Part shown: piece after piece, positions 16,998 through 25,555 of the stretch
Numbering within the stretch: position 1 is the stretch's first letter
Layout: every line of letters begins with the position of its first letter
Assembly: GCA_945897365.1 (NCBI GenBank)
Contig: CAMDFD010000011.1
Span: forward strand, 1 to 64,000
Direction: 5' to 3'
Length of the DNA: 64,000 bases
From: Bordetella parapertussis
GTDB taxonomy: Bacteria > Pseudomonadota > Gammaproteobacteria > Burkholderiales > Burkholderiaceae_B
The notes under the pieces: generated by a model
Told to the model about the DNA's origin: nothing
Database searches by the model: none
What the model saw: the letters and a program-made list of their open reading frames with translations, nothing else
Program-made: the position numbers and the translations under genes

Positions 16998-18626
16998 CTA
17001 TTTGACCTGTGGTGGGGTCTCAAACGTATGGAACGGAGCTGGTGATGGAACTGTCCACTCAAGTCCCTCAGCGCCTTCCCATGGCTTGGCCGGTGCGCGC
17101 TCACCCTTACCAGCATAGGCTTTCAAGATGATGTAGAGGAACAGCAGCTGTGAGAAGCCGAACCAAAATGCGCCAAGGGTAGCAATCTGGTGGAAGTCTG
17201 TGAACTGCGCAGCATAATCCGAGTAGCGACGTGGCATCCCTGCGAGACCCATAAAGTGCATAGGGAAAAAGGTAATGTTGAACGAGATCATGCTCATCCA
17301 GAAATGCCACTTACCTAGGCGCTCGTCATACATGTAGCCCGACCATTTAGGCAACCAGTAATACGTGCCCGCAAACAAGGCGAACAAAGAACCCGCAACC
17401 AACACGTAATGGAAGTGCGCCACTACGTAATACGTGTCATGCACCTGAATATCGATCGGCGCCATAGACAAGATCAAGCCCGTAAAGCCACCAATCGTAA
17501 ACACAAAGATAAAGCCAATGGCAAACAACATGGGCGTTTCGAACGTCATGGAACCGCGCCACATCGTAGCAACCCAGTTAAATACTTTGACGCCAGTTGG
17601 GATCGAAATCAACATCGTGGCATACATGAAGTACAACTGCGCCGTCACAGGCATACCTGTGGCAAACATGTGGTGCGCCCAAACAATGAAAGACAAGATA
17701 GCGATCGAAGCCGTGGCATACACCATCGATGCATAGCCAAACAATTGTTTGCGAGCAAAAGCAGGAATAATGGCAGAGACAATGCCGAAGGCCGGCAGAA
17801 TCATGATGTACACCTCGGGGTGACCGAAGAACCAGAAAATGTGCTGGTACAAGACTGGATCGCCACCCACAGCGGCGTTAAAGAAGCCCGTGCCGAAATG
17901 ACGATCAGTCAACACCATGGTGATTGCCGCAGCCAACACGGGCATCACAGCAATCAGCAGGTAAGCTGTAATCAACCACGTCCAGCAAAACAAAGGCATC
18001 TTCATCAATGTCATGCCAGGCGCGCGCATGTTCAAAATCGTGACCACGATATTGATCGCACCCATGATCGAGGAAGCACCCATGAGGTGAATCGCAAAAA
18101 TCGCGAGATCCATGCCGGGACCCATCTGCGCAGTCAGAGGCGCATAAAGTGTCCAACCCGCAGCCGTTGCGCCACCTGGCACAAAGAAGGAAGCCGTCAA
18201 CAGAGTCGCAGCGACCGGCAATAACCAGAAACTAAAGTTGTTCATCCGAGCAAAAGCCATATCAGATGCGCCAATTTGCAGAGGCACCATCCAGTTGGCG
18301 AAACCAACGAAGGCCGGCATGATCGCACCGAACACCATAATCAGACCGTGCATTGTCGTGAACTGGTTAAAGAGTTCAGGACGGAAAAACTGCAGACCTG
18401 GCTCGAACAACTCCGTGCGCAGCAGCAGGGCTAAGGCACCGCCCTCAAGAAGCATCACGAAAGAGAAAATCAAATACATCGTGCCGATGTCTTTGTGGTT
18501 CGTCGCAAACAACCAACGGCGCCACCCGTGCAACGAAGGACCATGGTGATGGTCGTGGTCGTGGTCGTGTGCATGGTCGTGGTCATGGCCGTGGCCACCG
18601 ATGTGATCTGCTGGAATGCTACTCAT
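16998..18626 (-). CDS. ctaD: Cytochrome c oxidase subunit I (aa3-type)
   Basis: Catalytic subunit of 542 residues holding heme a, heme a3 and CuB. Visible motifs include TMHGLIMVFG (heme a ligand), the HPEVYIMILPAFG loop (CuB His and cross-linked Tyr), WAHHMFATG (CuB His pair) and HFHYVLV (heme a3 and heme a ligands). The first 30 residues are rich in His and Asp (near residues 10-27), which is unusual in amount and may bind metal. AGGAG precedes the ATG. It lies 105 bp downstream of the subunit II gene and 8 bp before the small assembly gene. Confidence 0.97.
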   Translation of the reverse strand: MSSIPADHIGGHGHDHDHAHDHDHDHHHGPSLHGWRRWLFATNHKDIGTMYLIFSFVMLLEGGALALLLRTELFEPGLQFFRPELFNQFTTMHGLIMVFGAIMPAFVGFANWMVPLQIGASDMAFARMNNFSFWLLPVAATLLTASFFVPGGATAAGWTLYAPLTAQMGPGMDLAIFAIHLMGASSIMGAINIVVTILNMRAPGMTLMKMPLFCWTWLITAYLLIAVMPVLAAAITMVLTDRHFGTGFFNAAVGGDPVLYQHIFWFFGHPEVYIMILPAFGIVSAIIPAFARKQLFGYASMVYATASIAILSFIVWAHHMFATGMPVTAQLYFMYATMLISIPTGVKVFNWVATMWRGSMTFETPMLFAIGFIFVFTIGGFTGLILSMAPIDIQVHDTYYVVAHFHYVLVAGSLFALFAGTYYWLPKWSGYMYDERLGKWHFWMSMISFNITFFPMHFMGLAGMPRRYSDYAAQFTDFHQIATLGAFWFGFSQLLFLYIILKAYAGKGERAPAKPWEGAEGLEWTVPSPAPFHTFETPPQVK

Positions 18627-18731
18627 GGCGAACTCCTATCCTGCTTAGGCCGCACCCGCTTTGTCGGTGAGTGCAGCGATCTATTCGAATTGAACTGTTT
18701 GACTAAACTAATACCGCCAAAAAAAACAAAC

Positions 18732-19886
18732 TTAGCGAGCAGCCTTGACGTCGGCAGGGGTAACAACAGGGTCTTTACCCTTACCTGCGTTTGTCCAGGA
18801 AGCACGTGTATACGTAATCACTGCTGCAATTTCAACATCACTAAGTTGTGCGTAAGAGGCCATCGCCGTGCCGGGCTTGCCTTTCAACAAAATATCGATG
18901 TTGGCAGCCTTGGGACCCATGACCACTGCACTTGCATCCAAGGCTGGGAAAGCGCCCACGACGCCTTTGCCGCTCCCTTGGTGACAAGCCACGCAGTTAG
19001 ATGCATAGACTTTTTCGCCACGCGAAATCAGCTCAGGTGCGGTCCACTCTTTTTTAGGATCATCCGCTGCAGCAAGCAACAGTTTTTTCTGCTCAGCCGC
19101 CCATTTTGCGTAATCTTCCTCAGAAACAACCTTAACGACGATTGGCATAAAAGCATGGTCTTTACCGCACAACTCGGCGCACTGACCACGGTACTCACCG
19201 ATTTTGTCAGCGTGGAACCAAGTGTTACGAACAAAGCCCGGGATCGCGTCCTGTTTAACAGCCAAATCAGGCACCATCCAGGAATGGATCACATCAGCCG
19301 CTGTGACTGCCACACGGATTTTTTTACCCACAGGAACGACCAGTGGGTTATCCACTTCCATCAGGTAAAACGGTCCTTTCGGCTCTTTATTCTCGATCTG
19401 CGCGCGAGGCGTGGACAAATTGGACAGAATTTTGACACCCGTCGCAGGACCGTCAATGTACTCGTAGCCCCACTTCCACTGGTATCCGGTGACCTTGACA
19501 GTCAGATCCGCTCCGCTCGTGTCCTTCATCGCTACAACGGTACGGGTCGCAGGTAAAGCCATAGCGATCACAATGATGAAAGGCACCACAGTCCAGGCAA
19601 CCTCTACGCCCATGTGCTCATGAAATGTCGCTGACTTGGCGCCGCGTGATTTGCGATGGGCCCAGATTGAGTAAAACATGACACCAAACACGGCCACGAA
19701 GATCACCAGACAGATGATCAACATGAACCAATGCAGCCAAGCTACATCACGCGCGATCTGGTTCACTCCCTCGGGGAGATTGAGCTGATTGACGCGCGGC
19801 CCGCCGGGCATGTCTTGTACTTGCGCACTCGCGATGCCTGCGAAAAGCATGGCACAGGCGCCCAGTAACCCTCTCAACTTCTTCAT
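18732..19886 (-). CDS. ctaC: Cytochrome c oxidase subunit II with C-terminal cytochrome c domain
   Basis: Subunit II of 384 residues. A signal peptide is followed by two membrane helices and the CuA domain with HSWMVPDLAVK and CAELCGKDHAFM. A C-terminal class I cytochrome c domain carries CVACH and a distal Met region PGTAMASYAQL, making this a caa3-like subunit. The ATG at 19886 has GAGG upstream; the longer frame to 19928 adds residues before an evident signal peptide. It is first in the cox gene run and divergent from the Nudix gene. Confidence 0.96.
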   Translation of the reverse strand: MKKLRGLLGACAMLFAGIASAQVQDMPGGPRVNQLNLPEGVNQIARDVAWLHWFMLIICLVIFVAVFGVMFYSIWAHRKSRGAKSATFHEHMGVEVAWTVVPFIIVIAMALPATRTVVAMKDTSGADLTVKVTGYQWKWGYEYIDGPATGVKILSNLSTPRAQIENKEPKGPFYLMEVDNPLVVPVGKKIRVAVTAADVIHSWMVPDLAVKQDAIPGFVRNTWFHADKIGEYRGQCAELCGKDHAFMPIVVKVVSEEDYAKWAAEQKKLLLAAADDPKKEWTAPELISRGEKVYASNCVACHQGSGKGVVGAFPALDASAVVMGPKAANIDILLKGKPGTAMASYAQLSDVEIAAVITYTRASWTNAGKGKDPVVTPADVKAAR

Positions 19887-20040
19887 GCTGACCTCTAAAA
19901 CACAACGCACGTAGATGAATCGGAACAAACACTAGGCAATGCCTGATTTGAACGACCACCTTGCGCAGAATTATTGTATGGCTAACCGTAGGCGGAATTT
20001 TTTCCCAAGGATTAGCGCGTATCGCAAAGAAACGGAGGTG

Positions 20041-20078
20041 ATTGTAGCGCAGCCGCGACTTGAATGCTGCACTACAAT
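20041..20078. repeat. Inverted repeat upstream of the Nudix gene
   Basis: Two 13-bp arms, ATTGTAGCGCAGC (20041-20053) and GCTGCACTACAAT (20066-20078), match at 12 of 13 positions around a 12-bp centre. It lies 20 bp before the ATG of the Nudix gene, in the space shared with the divergent ctaC gene. It could be an operator or an mRNA hairpin; no regulator is known. Confidence 0.55.
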
Positions 20079-20098
20079 CCCTTTTCTACATCAGGCAT

Positions 20099-20953
20099 AT
20101 GCTCAACATGCAAAAGTCAGCTTTTTTCCCCAGCAGACATCACCTCAAAACTCTTTTAAATGGCTTTTTAGAGCGTGCCACCCAAGAACCCATCACGGGC
20201 TCTCTACCCTTAGTCATCGGGGGCCAACGCTGTGGCTGGCTTTTTCCAGCTGCGGCACAGGCTCTCTCAAACCTTAAAAGCGTGAGACTCACCGCAACTG
20301 CAGCCTATTTTGGGGAAAAACTGCCGCTGGGTGCCGAGCTTGACGCCTGTCTCGCCGAAATCGCGCTCACCCTAAAAACCGCCGGTTGTACACCAGGCTG
20401 GCGTAACGAGCTGCTGGACGTCTGGTCCGCCCCTACCGGACAGGGCAACGCCCCCGCAAAGCGGGTCGGCGCGATCGAGCGTGGCGTCATGCGCCCTTTG
20501 GGACTGACCACACGCGCAGTCCACCTCAGCGGTTGGTCCACAGATCACCGGCTCTGGGTGGCCCGAAGGTCCCTGACCAAAGCCACAGATCCTGGGATGT
20601 GGGATACGCTTGTGGGCGGACTTGTTGGCAACCTTGAGGATGCTGACTTCGCCCTCGTTCGCGAGTCTGACGAAGAAGCCGGTCTGGATGCGCCCGACAT
20701 TGTGGCGCGCACTCCTCTAAGAACCATCGCACATATGCGACGTCAACTGCCCGAAGGCTTTCAAACGGAGGCCGTACTCACCTGCGAATGTGTTTTAGCC
20801 GACCATGTCACCCCCAAAAACCGCGACGGAGAAGTGATGGAAATCCAACTTCTCGAGATAGAGACTCTCTATCAAATGCTAAAAGAAGACGCTTTTACCC
20901 TTGAGGCATCGATTGTGATTGCTGAGGATCTATGGCGTCGGGCGGCGGATTAG
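20099..20953 (+). CDS. Nudix hydrolase with DUF4743 N-terminal domain
   Basis: Protein of about 284 residues with an N-terminal DUF4743 region and a C-terminal Nudix hydrolase domain. The Nudix box runs GLVGNLE, then seven residues, then RESDEEAGL, with the metal-binding Glu residues in place. DUF4743-Nudix proteins occur in Burkholderiales and in fungi and plants near thiamine pyrophosphokinase; some plant and fungal members dephosphorylate damaged thiamine diphosphate. The ATG at 20099 is preferred to the TTG at 20060, which would lie inside the inverted repeat. The 3' end overlaps the convergent antiporter gene by 59 bp. Confidence 0.85.
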   Translation: MLNMQKSAFFPSRHHLKTLLNGFLERATQEPITGSLPLVIGGQRCGWLFPAAAQALSNLKSVRLTATAAYFGEKLPLGAELDACLAEIALTLKTAGCTPGWRNELLDVWSAPTGQGNAPAKRVGAIERGVMRPLGLTTRAVHLSGWSTDHRLWVARRSLTKATDPGMWDTLVGGLVGNLEDADFALVRESDEEAGLDAPDIVARTPLRTIAHMRRQLPEGFQTEAVLTCECVLADHVTPKNRDGEVMEIQLLEIETLYQMLKEDAFTLEASIVIAEDLWRRAAD

Positions 20954-23477
20954 TCGTGTGATGGGCGCGCCAAACTTCGAGTGCGCGCATGCGCTGCTTG
21001 GCCACCAGCTCAATCGCGGCCTTAATGGCAGGGTCCTGCCTGAGCAACTCATCAAAGTCTCCCGCAGGCAAACACAGCACCTTGGTGTAGCCCAATGAGC
21101 GCACCTCAAAATCTTCTGGCACGTCATGATCTAGTAGGTACATTTCTCCGAAAAACTCTCCCGAACCCAGCTCAACGTGCGTGCCGTCCGGCAATAAAAT
21201 GGTGACTGCGCCGGAGGCGACGATATACAAGCCAAATGGGGGGGCTTTTTTCCCCCAAATCAGCTGATCAGGCAAAAACAGACGAGGCTTAAGTATGCGA
21301 CTGACCGCGCGTTGCGCCTGCTCGGACAAACCCATCAACAAAGGCACGCGCGCAACAAGCTCCGCCGAACCCATTTCTATATCAAGAGAAGCATCTTTAT
21401 CAAGAAACGCCCAGCGCTTTGTCACTTGGTCCGACAGACTTTCAAAGACCTCGCCGCTAATAAGCGATTGGTCAAACATCTCGCCATAGCGCTCGCGCTC
21501 AAGGCGACGCGCGATGCGCCCCAAATAGTGCTCTTGCATCCACAGCGAATAAGTCGGGTACTGAAGCTCCAAGGCATGCAGTGCTTCACGAATCATGGAC
21601 AGACGTTGCGTATGCAACGCAGTGATTTTTTCACAAGCTTCAGGGCCCAGAATGTCAGGGAGTTTTTTTGCGATAAAGTCCAGCAACTGTTGTGAAATGG
21701 AGCGCATGCACATCAAGGCGACAAAACGCTGGCTTAATTCGTGCGCCAACCAGCGTTGCACACCAAGCACTTCGTAAACACGCATCGCTTGCCTGAAGCG
21801 GCGGGGATAACGCATTGATCGTGCGGTACTCGCTTCAAACCCCCGCACGCCCCGTAAGCGAACGGACTCCTCTAGACGCTCTGCTCGACCCAGTAATCGC
21901 TCCGCCATGTTGCGATCAATAATCTGATGCTTCAACACATCAAAATACCGCTCGTACTCTTGTCTTGCCAGAATCGTAAGACCAAGATCAACACGTTCTT
22001 TGATCGAAAAATGCTCGATATGCAGCTCACTGCCTTCTTCGATGTTTTTGTTAAAGGCCGCATAAACATGATCACGCGCTGCGCCAGAAACATGCTCGGC
22101 TCGGGCAATTTCATCGGTCTCTTGTTGAATCATCGCTGTCGCGACCATGACAGCTTGATTCCTTAATGCGCGCTCTTTTTTGGTCAGTAAATTCAGGCCC
22201 AACATCTTGATCAAAGGCTGTAAGGTCAACCCATTGATAAAGAGGGTTGCCAACACAAAGCCTGTGACCGTAATCGCGATAAATTCTCGCGCCTCCGCAG
22301 GTAAGCTTGTACGTTCGGTGACGGCTAGCGCAAGCGCGAGAGACAATGCGCCGCGCAGTCCGCCCCACCACAGCACCACTCTAAATCTCGTGCCAATGCG
22401 CGCACCGATGCCTGAAAAAGAGAGGATCGGCACAAGACCAAACACAACGATCGCGCGCGCCAAAAGTGTCGCGCCAAACACGAGGAAAACATAAAAAAGA
22501 TGTATCCATGTCGCATTCTGCATGACTTTGGGAATCAGCATCGCCGCAAACAAAAAGATCAGCGAATTCGCCCAAAAACCAAACTGATGCCACGACTGAG
22601 AGAGTGTCACGAACGTTGATGGTGCCATTCTCGTGCGGCCGGTCGAACCCACCACCAAACCTGCCACCACTGTCGCCACGACACCAGAAACTTGAAGATA
22701 ATGTTCAGAGATAAAGTAGGACAAATAGGCGACAGAGATCGTCAAAGAAATCTCTGCGGCGGGCCAACCACGCATCAGAGGAAACGATAAACAGGCTAGT
22801 CGCGCTAGCACGAATCCCGTCAGACCGCCGCCAATAAAGAGATAAAGAAAGTTTTGCGAGAGTGCGCCAAAGCTCAGCTCTGCTGTGTGAGACAACACGC
22901 CCATCAGCGCCGCGTACAACGCGATGGCCGCTGCATCGTTCAACAAACTTTCGCCTTCGACCAGCGTGTTGAGTCTCGCAGGCGCGCCGACCTCTTTGAA
23001 AATTCCGATCACTGCGGCAGGGTCTGTCGTTGCGACAATCGCGCCCAGTAGCAAACAAACCACCAGACTAAAACCGGAGATGCTGGATAAGACCACGCCA
23101 ACCAATACCGTGCTGATGATGACGGCCACCACAGCCATCATTAAAATAGGGCCTAAATCATCCAGCAGCCTACGCACATTCATCGCGAGTGCCGCTTCAA
23201 AGAGCAAGATCGGTAAAAATACAACCAGAAATGTTTCAGACGATATTTCAAAAGTACTGAGAATAGTCAGAAACTCGCCAAGGACGGGCGGCGCCCATTG
23301 GTGTACGTGGGAAACATAACCCAACACACAGCCTGCGATCGCAAGAAAAACCGAATATGGGAGCTTGACGCGCCCGGCAAGTGGCGGCATAAAACACACG
23401 AGCGCCAAAAGGCCCGTGAGTCCAAACACAAAGGAGTTGATGTCCATACCCATTGATTCCGAATGCTTGGCAGGCAT
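20895..23477 (-). CDS. CPA1-type Na+(K+)/H+ antiporter with C-terminal cyclic nucleotide-binding-like domain
   Basis: Protein of 860 residues. The first about 430 form a CPA1 exchanger membrane domain with TDPAAV (151-156) and GESLLNDAAAIALYA (with N180-D181 of the ion site). A long cytoplasmic helical region follows. At about residues 730-840 lies a cNMP-binding-type beta-roll with GEFFGEMYLLDHD, as in plant SOS1-like exchangers. Nucleotide binding is unproven, since the canonical phosphate-binding Arg is not obvious. Starts at 23477, 23453 (MGMDIN) and 23447 (MDIN) are all possible. The first lies in the loop of a hairpin, so a downstream start may be used. Confidence 0.85.
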   Translation of the reverse strand: MPAKHSESMGMDINSFVFGLTGLLALVCFMPPLAGRVKLPYSVFLAIAGCVLGYVSHVHQWAPPVLGEFLTILSTFEISSETFLVVFLPILLFEAALAMNVRRLLDDLGPILMMAVVAVIISTVLVGVVLSSISGFSLVVCLLLGAIVATTDPAAVIGIFKEVGAPARLNTLVEGESLLNDAAAIALYAALMGVLSHTAELSFGALSQNFLYLFIGGGLTGFVLARLACLSFPLMRGWPAAEISLTISVAYLSYFISEHYLQVSGVVATVVAGLVVGSTGRTRMAPSTFVTLSQSWHQFGFWANSLIFLFAAMLIPKVMQNATWIHLFYVFLVFGATLLARAIVVFGLVPILSFSGIGARIGTRFRVVLWWGGLRGALSLALALAVTERTSLPAEAREFIAITVTGFVLATLFINGLTLQPLIKMLGLNLLTKKERALRNQAVMVATAMIQQETDEIARAEHVSGAARDHVYAAFNKNIEEGSELHIEHFSIKERVDLGLTILARQEYERYFDVLKHQIIDRNMAERLLGRAERLEESVRLRGVRGFEASTARSMRYPRRFRQAMRVYEVLGVQRWLAHELSQRFVALMCMRSISQQLLDFIAKKLPDILGPEACEKITALHTQRLSMIREALHALELQYPTYSLWMQEHYLGRIARRLERERYGEMFDQSLISGEVFESLSDQVTKRWAFLDKDASLDIEMGSAELVARVPLLMGLSEQAQRAVSRILKPRLFLPDQLIWGKKAPPFGLYIVASGAVTILLPDGTHVELGSGEFFGEMYLLDHDVPEDFEVRSLGYTKVLCLPAGDFDELLRQDPAIKAAIELVAKQRMRALEVWRAHHTTNPPPDAIDPQQSQSMPQG

Positions 23478-23487
23478 GGCCTGCCAA
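23467..23487. repeat. Hairpin at the antiporter start codon
   Basis: TTGGCAGG and CCTGCCAA form a perfect 8-bp inverted repeat with a 5-nt loop that contains the first possible antiporter ATG (23477-23475 on the minus strand). There is no T-tract. It may weaken initiation at this codon or be the remnant of a weak terminator between rpoH and the antiporter. Confidence 0.5.
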
Positions 23488-23525
23488 CAGAACCCTATGG
23501 TACGTGATGTTGCCGGTTTTTGACT

Positions 23526-24407
23526 TTAGTTCGTCAAGGCCAAACGCATTTTTTTCATGGCTGCAACTTCGATTTGACGAATACGCTCTGCCGACACGCC
23601 AAACTCCTCTGCCAACTCGTGCAGCGTAGCGCCACTATCGTCCTGTAACCAGCGCGCCTGAACAATGCGACGCGATCGAGGATCCAGCGCCTCCAAGGCA
23701 CGATCCAATCCGGCTCCGCGCATCAGGTCTTCGTCCCTGCGCGCAAGCACCTGTGTCGGATCGTCATGCCCCTCATCGGACAAATACGCAATCGGTGCGT
23801 ACGCATCTTCATCGTCGTCTTGATTTTCAAGTGACATTTCGCGACCAGAGAGGCGAACCTCCATTTCGCGCACGTCCTCGGTGCGCACATTTAAATGCGC
23901 TGCGATCTCATCAACCTGTTTGGAATCCAGCGTCTGCCCATCAGGACGCATACTGCGCAAATTAAAAAATAACTTTCGTTGCGCTTTCGTGGTTGCGACC
24001 TTGACCATCCGCCAATTGCGGACGATATATTCGTGAATTTCTGCCTTGATCCAATGCACGGCGAAGGAAACGAGCCTGACACCACGCTCCGGGTCGAAGC
24101 GCTTGACGGCCTTCATCAGGCCTACGTTGCCTTCTTGGATCAGATCCGCGTGCGGCAAACCGTAGCCCAGATACTGCCGAGCGACGGACACCACCAAGCG
24201 TAAATGGGAGAGCACAAGCTCACGCGCCGCAGCGATGTCCTGATCGTCACGAAGCCTTCGGGCAAGACCGCTCTCCTGCTCTGGCGTCAGCACAGGCAGG
24301 CGATTGACTGTTGAAATATAGGCCTCAATCGTTCCAAGCGAGCCTGGGTTCGAAATGGCCATTGCGAGTTGACTAGGTTGCAAGGTTAAAGCTGCCGTAT
24401 TTGTCAT
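23526..24407 (-). CDS. rpoH: RNA polymerase sigma factor RpoH (sigma-32, heat shock)
   Basis: Alternative sigma factor of 293 residues that directs RNA polymerase to heat-shock promoters. Region 2 contains HADLIQEGNVGLMKAVKRFD and SFAVHWIKAEI. The RpoH box QRKLFFNLR, diagnostic for sigma-32, follows near residue 143. Region 4 has the C-terminal helix-turn-helix TLHELAEEFGVSAERIRQIE. AAGGAG precedes the ATG. The promoter is overlaid by a CIRCE operator at 24449-24475, so HrcA repression is expected. It is divergent from the SdiA-regulated-type gene. Confidence 0.97.
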   Translation of the reverse strand: MTNTAALTLQPSQLAMAISNPGSLGTIEAYISTVNRLPVLTPEQESGLARRLRDDQDIAAARELVLSHLRLVVSVARQYLGYGLPHADLIQEGNVGLMKAVKRFDPERGVRLVSFAVHWIKAEIHEYIVRNWRMVKVATTKAQRKLFFNLRSMRPDGQTLDSKQVDEIAAHLNVRTEDVREMEVRLSGREMSLENQDDDEDAYAPIAYLSDEGHDDPTQVLARRDEDLMRGAGLDRALEALDPRSRRIVQARWLQDDSGATLHELAEEFGVSAERIRQIEVAAMKKMRLALTN

Positions 24408-24445
24408 GAAGAAAGACTCCTTTTTGAGGCGTCATCCATTGCCTA

Positions 24446-24475
24446 ATTTTAGCACTCGAACGCCCTGAGTGCCAA
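24446..24475 (-). promoter_or_regulatory. CIRCE operator overlapping the rpoH promoter
   Basis: The plus strand at 24449-24475 reads TTAGCACTC, nine bases, GAGTGCCAA. This matches the CIRCE consensus TTAGCACTC-N9-GAGTGCTAA with one mismatch. On the minus strand the same stretch holds a sigma-70-like promoter, TTGGCA (24475-24470), 18 bp, TAAAAT (24451-24446). HrcA bound here would block the promoter. CIRCE control of rpoH has been proposed for some betaproteobacteria; here it is read directly from the sequence. Confidence 0.88.
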
Positions 24476-24573
24476 TATGACGGATTTCGGCAACGAAAGT
24501 TCCTTAATACCCTTCAGAGTGTTAATCTGAGAACGTATTTCAGACGCCCTTTTTTAGTCTGAGGCGGTTTTGT

Positions 24574-25536
24574 TTGTCCCTGGATTCGGGTATGTCCGAC
24601 TTAGTCAAGTTTCTTTCCAAAATATTGCTTGCCTGCCTACTGATCATCGCTGTGGGCTGGGCGACTTATATCGGCGTGCGCTATTACCACGCTGAGCAAG
24701 TGGCTTATCGCTGGATTTCCGGTTTGGCAGCCAAGCAAGCCGAGTGGGAAAAGAAAATTACGGCTCAAGGTGGAAATACCCTCACGGGTTTCGCGCCGCC
24801 TGACCAACCCCGCCCTGTTCAAGGACTAGAGGGTAAGTTTGCGGGACTGACCTACGACCCTTTGCAAAAGCGGCTTTGGGGTGTGGTCAATCGGCCTACG
24901 GCCATTGTCGCGCTTTCTACTGACGGTCAACTTTTAGCGACCTACCCCGTCAAAGGGATGTCAGACATCAATGGCATTGCCTGGATGGGCGGTAACCGCG
25001 TGGCACTGGTCAACGGCAAGCGCAACCGTGTCGTGTTGACCGAGATTCCTTCGTCGCCACAATCCCTCGATGTCACTCGTGCTTTTTCTCTACTTTTGCG
25101 CTTTGGCGAGGGCGAGGATGCCAATCAAGGTTTTAATGGTTTAGGCTACGATCTCAAGCGCGATCGTCTTTATATTTCCAAAGAACACAGCCCGCGTACC
25201 CTTTATCGCGTCAGTGGACTCAATTACTTGCAGGCGCCCGACTCACGCGGCTTGCGCATCGAAAACATTAGTTTCTGGCTAGACGAGGTTCCTTTTGCGA
25301 CAGATCTTTCCTCTGTCGAAGCCGATCCGACCAACGGACGTGTTTTTTTGCTAAGCGAAGAATCGCAAATGATCGTCCAGCTTGATGGAGACTCCGGTGA
25401 GGGAAGAGGCATGCTTTCGCTTTCCCCAAAAGGCGCAAAACCAATGCCACGGCCAGAGGGTATCGCTACGGATGATGCCGGCAATCTGTATATCGTGAGC
25501 GAGCCTAATCTTTTTTATAGGTTAAAAAAGCCCTAG
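24574..25536 (+). CDS. SdiA-regulated domain protein, membrane-anchored beta-propeller-like
   Basis: Protein of 320 residues (TTG start) with one N-terminal membrane helix (about residues 14-35) and a periplasmic domain of the SdiA-regulated/YjiK type. Repeated blade-like units are seen, for example GLTYDPLQKRLWGVVN, GLGYDLKRDRLYISKEH and GIATDDAGNLYIVSE. The TTG at 24574 has GAGGCGG six bases upstream; the ATG at 24592 is the alternative but lacks a ribosome site. The last codons and the stop form part of the terminator stem. The role is unknown for this family; DNA, lipid or esterase functions should not be assumed. Confidence 0.75.
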   Translation: MSLDSGMSDLVKFLSKILLACLLIIAVGWATYIGVRYYHAEQVAYRWISGLAAKQAEWEKKITAQGGNTLTGFAPPDQPRPVQGLEGKFAGLTYDPLQKRLWGVVNRPTAIVALSTDGQLLATYPVKGMSDINGIAWMGGNRVALVNGKRNRVVLTEIPSSPQSLDVTRAFSLLLRFGEGEDANQGFNGLGYDLKRDRLYISKEHSPRTLYRVSGLNYLQAPDSRGLRIENISFWLDEVPFATDLSSVEADPTNGRVFLLSEESQMIVQLDGDSGEGRGMLSLSPKGAKPMPRPEGIATDDAGNLYIVSEPNLFYRLKKP

Positions 25537-25549
25537 TTTCGGGCTTTTT
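25525..25549 (+). terminator. Intrinsic terminator overlapping the end of the SdiA-regulated-type gene
   Basis: AAAAAGCCC (25525-25533) and GGGCTTTTT (25541-25549) pair perfectly around a 7-nt loop, ending in five T. The stop codon TAG (25534-25536) is in the loop and the last three sense codons are in the stem. It separates this gene from the RAYT-like gene, which starts 7 bp later. Confidence 0.85.
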
Positions 25550-25555
25550 CTCACC

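Noticed and set aside
17409..18224. Plus-strand open frame of 271 codons opposite ctaD
   Set aside because: Antisense of conserved oxidase subunit I; His/Arg-rich composition comes from the codon use of the real gene.
18495..19556. Plus-strand open frame of 353 codons across ctaD and ctaC
   Set aside because: It spans two clearly real minus-strand genes and the gap between them; no protein family pattern.
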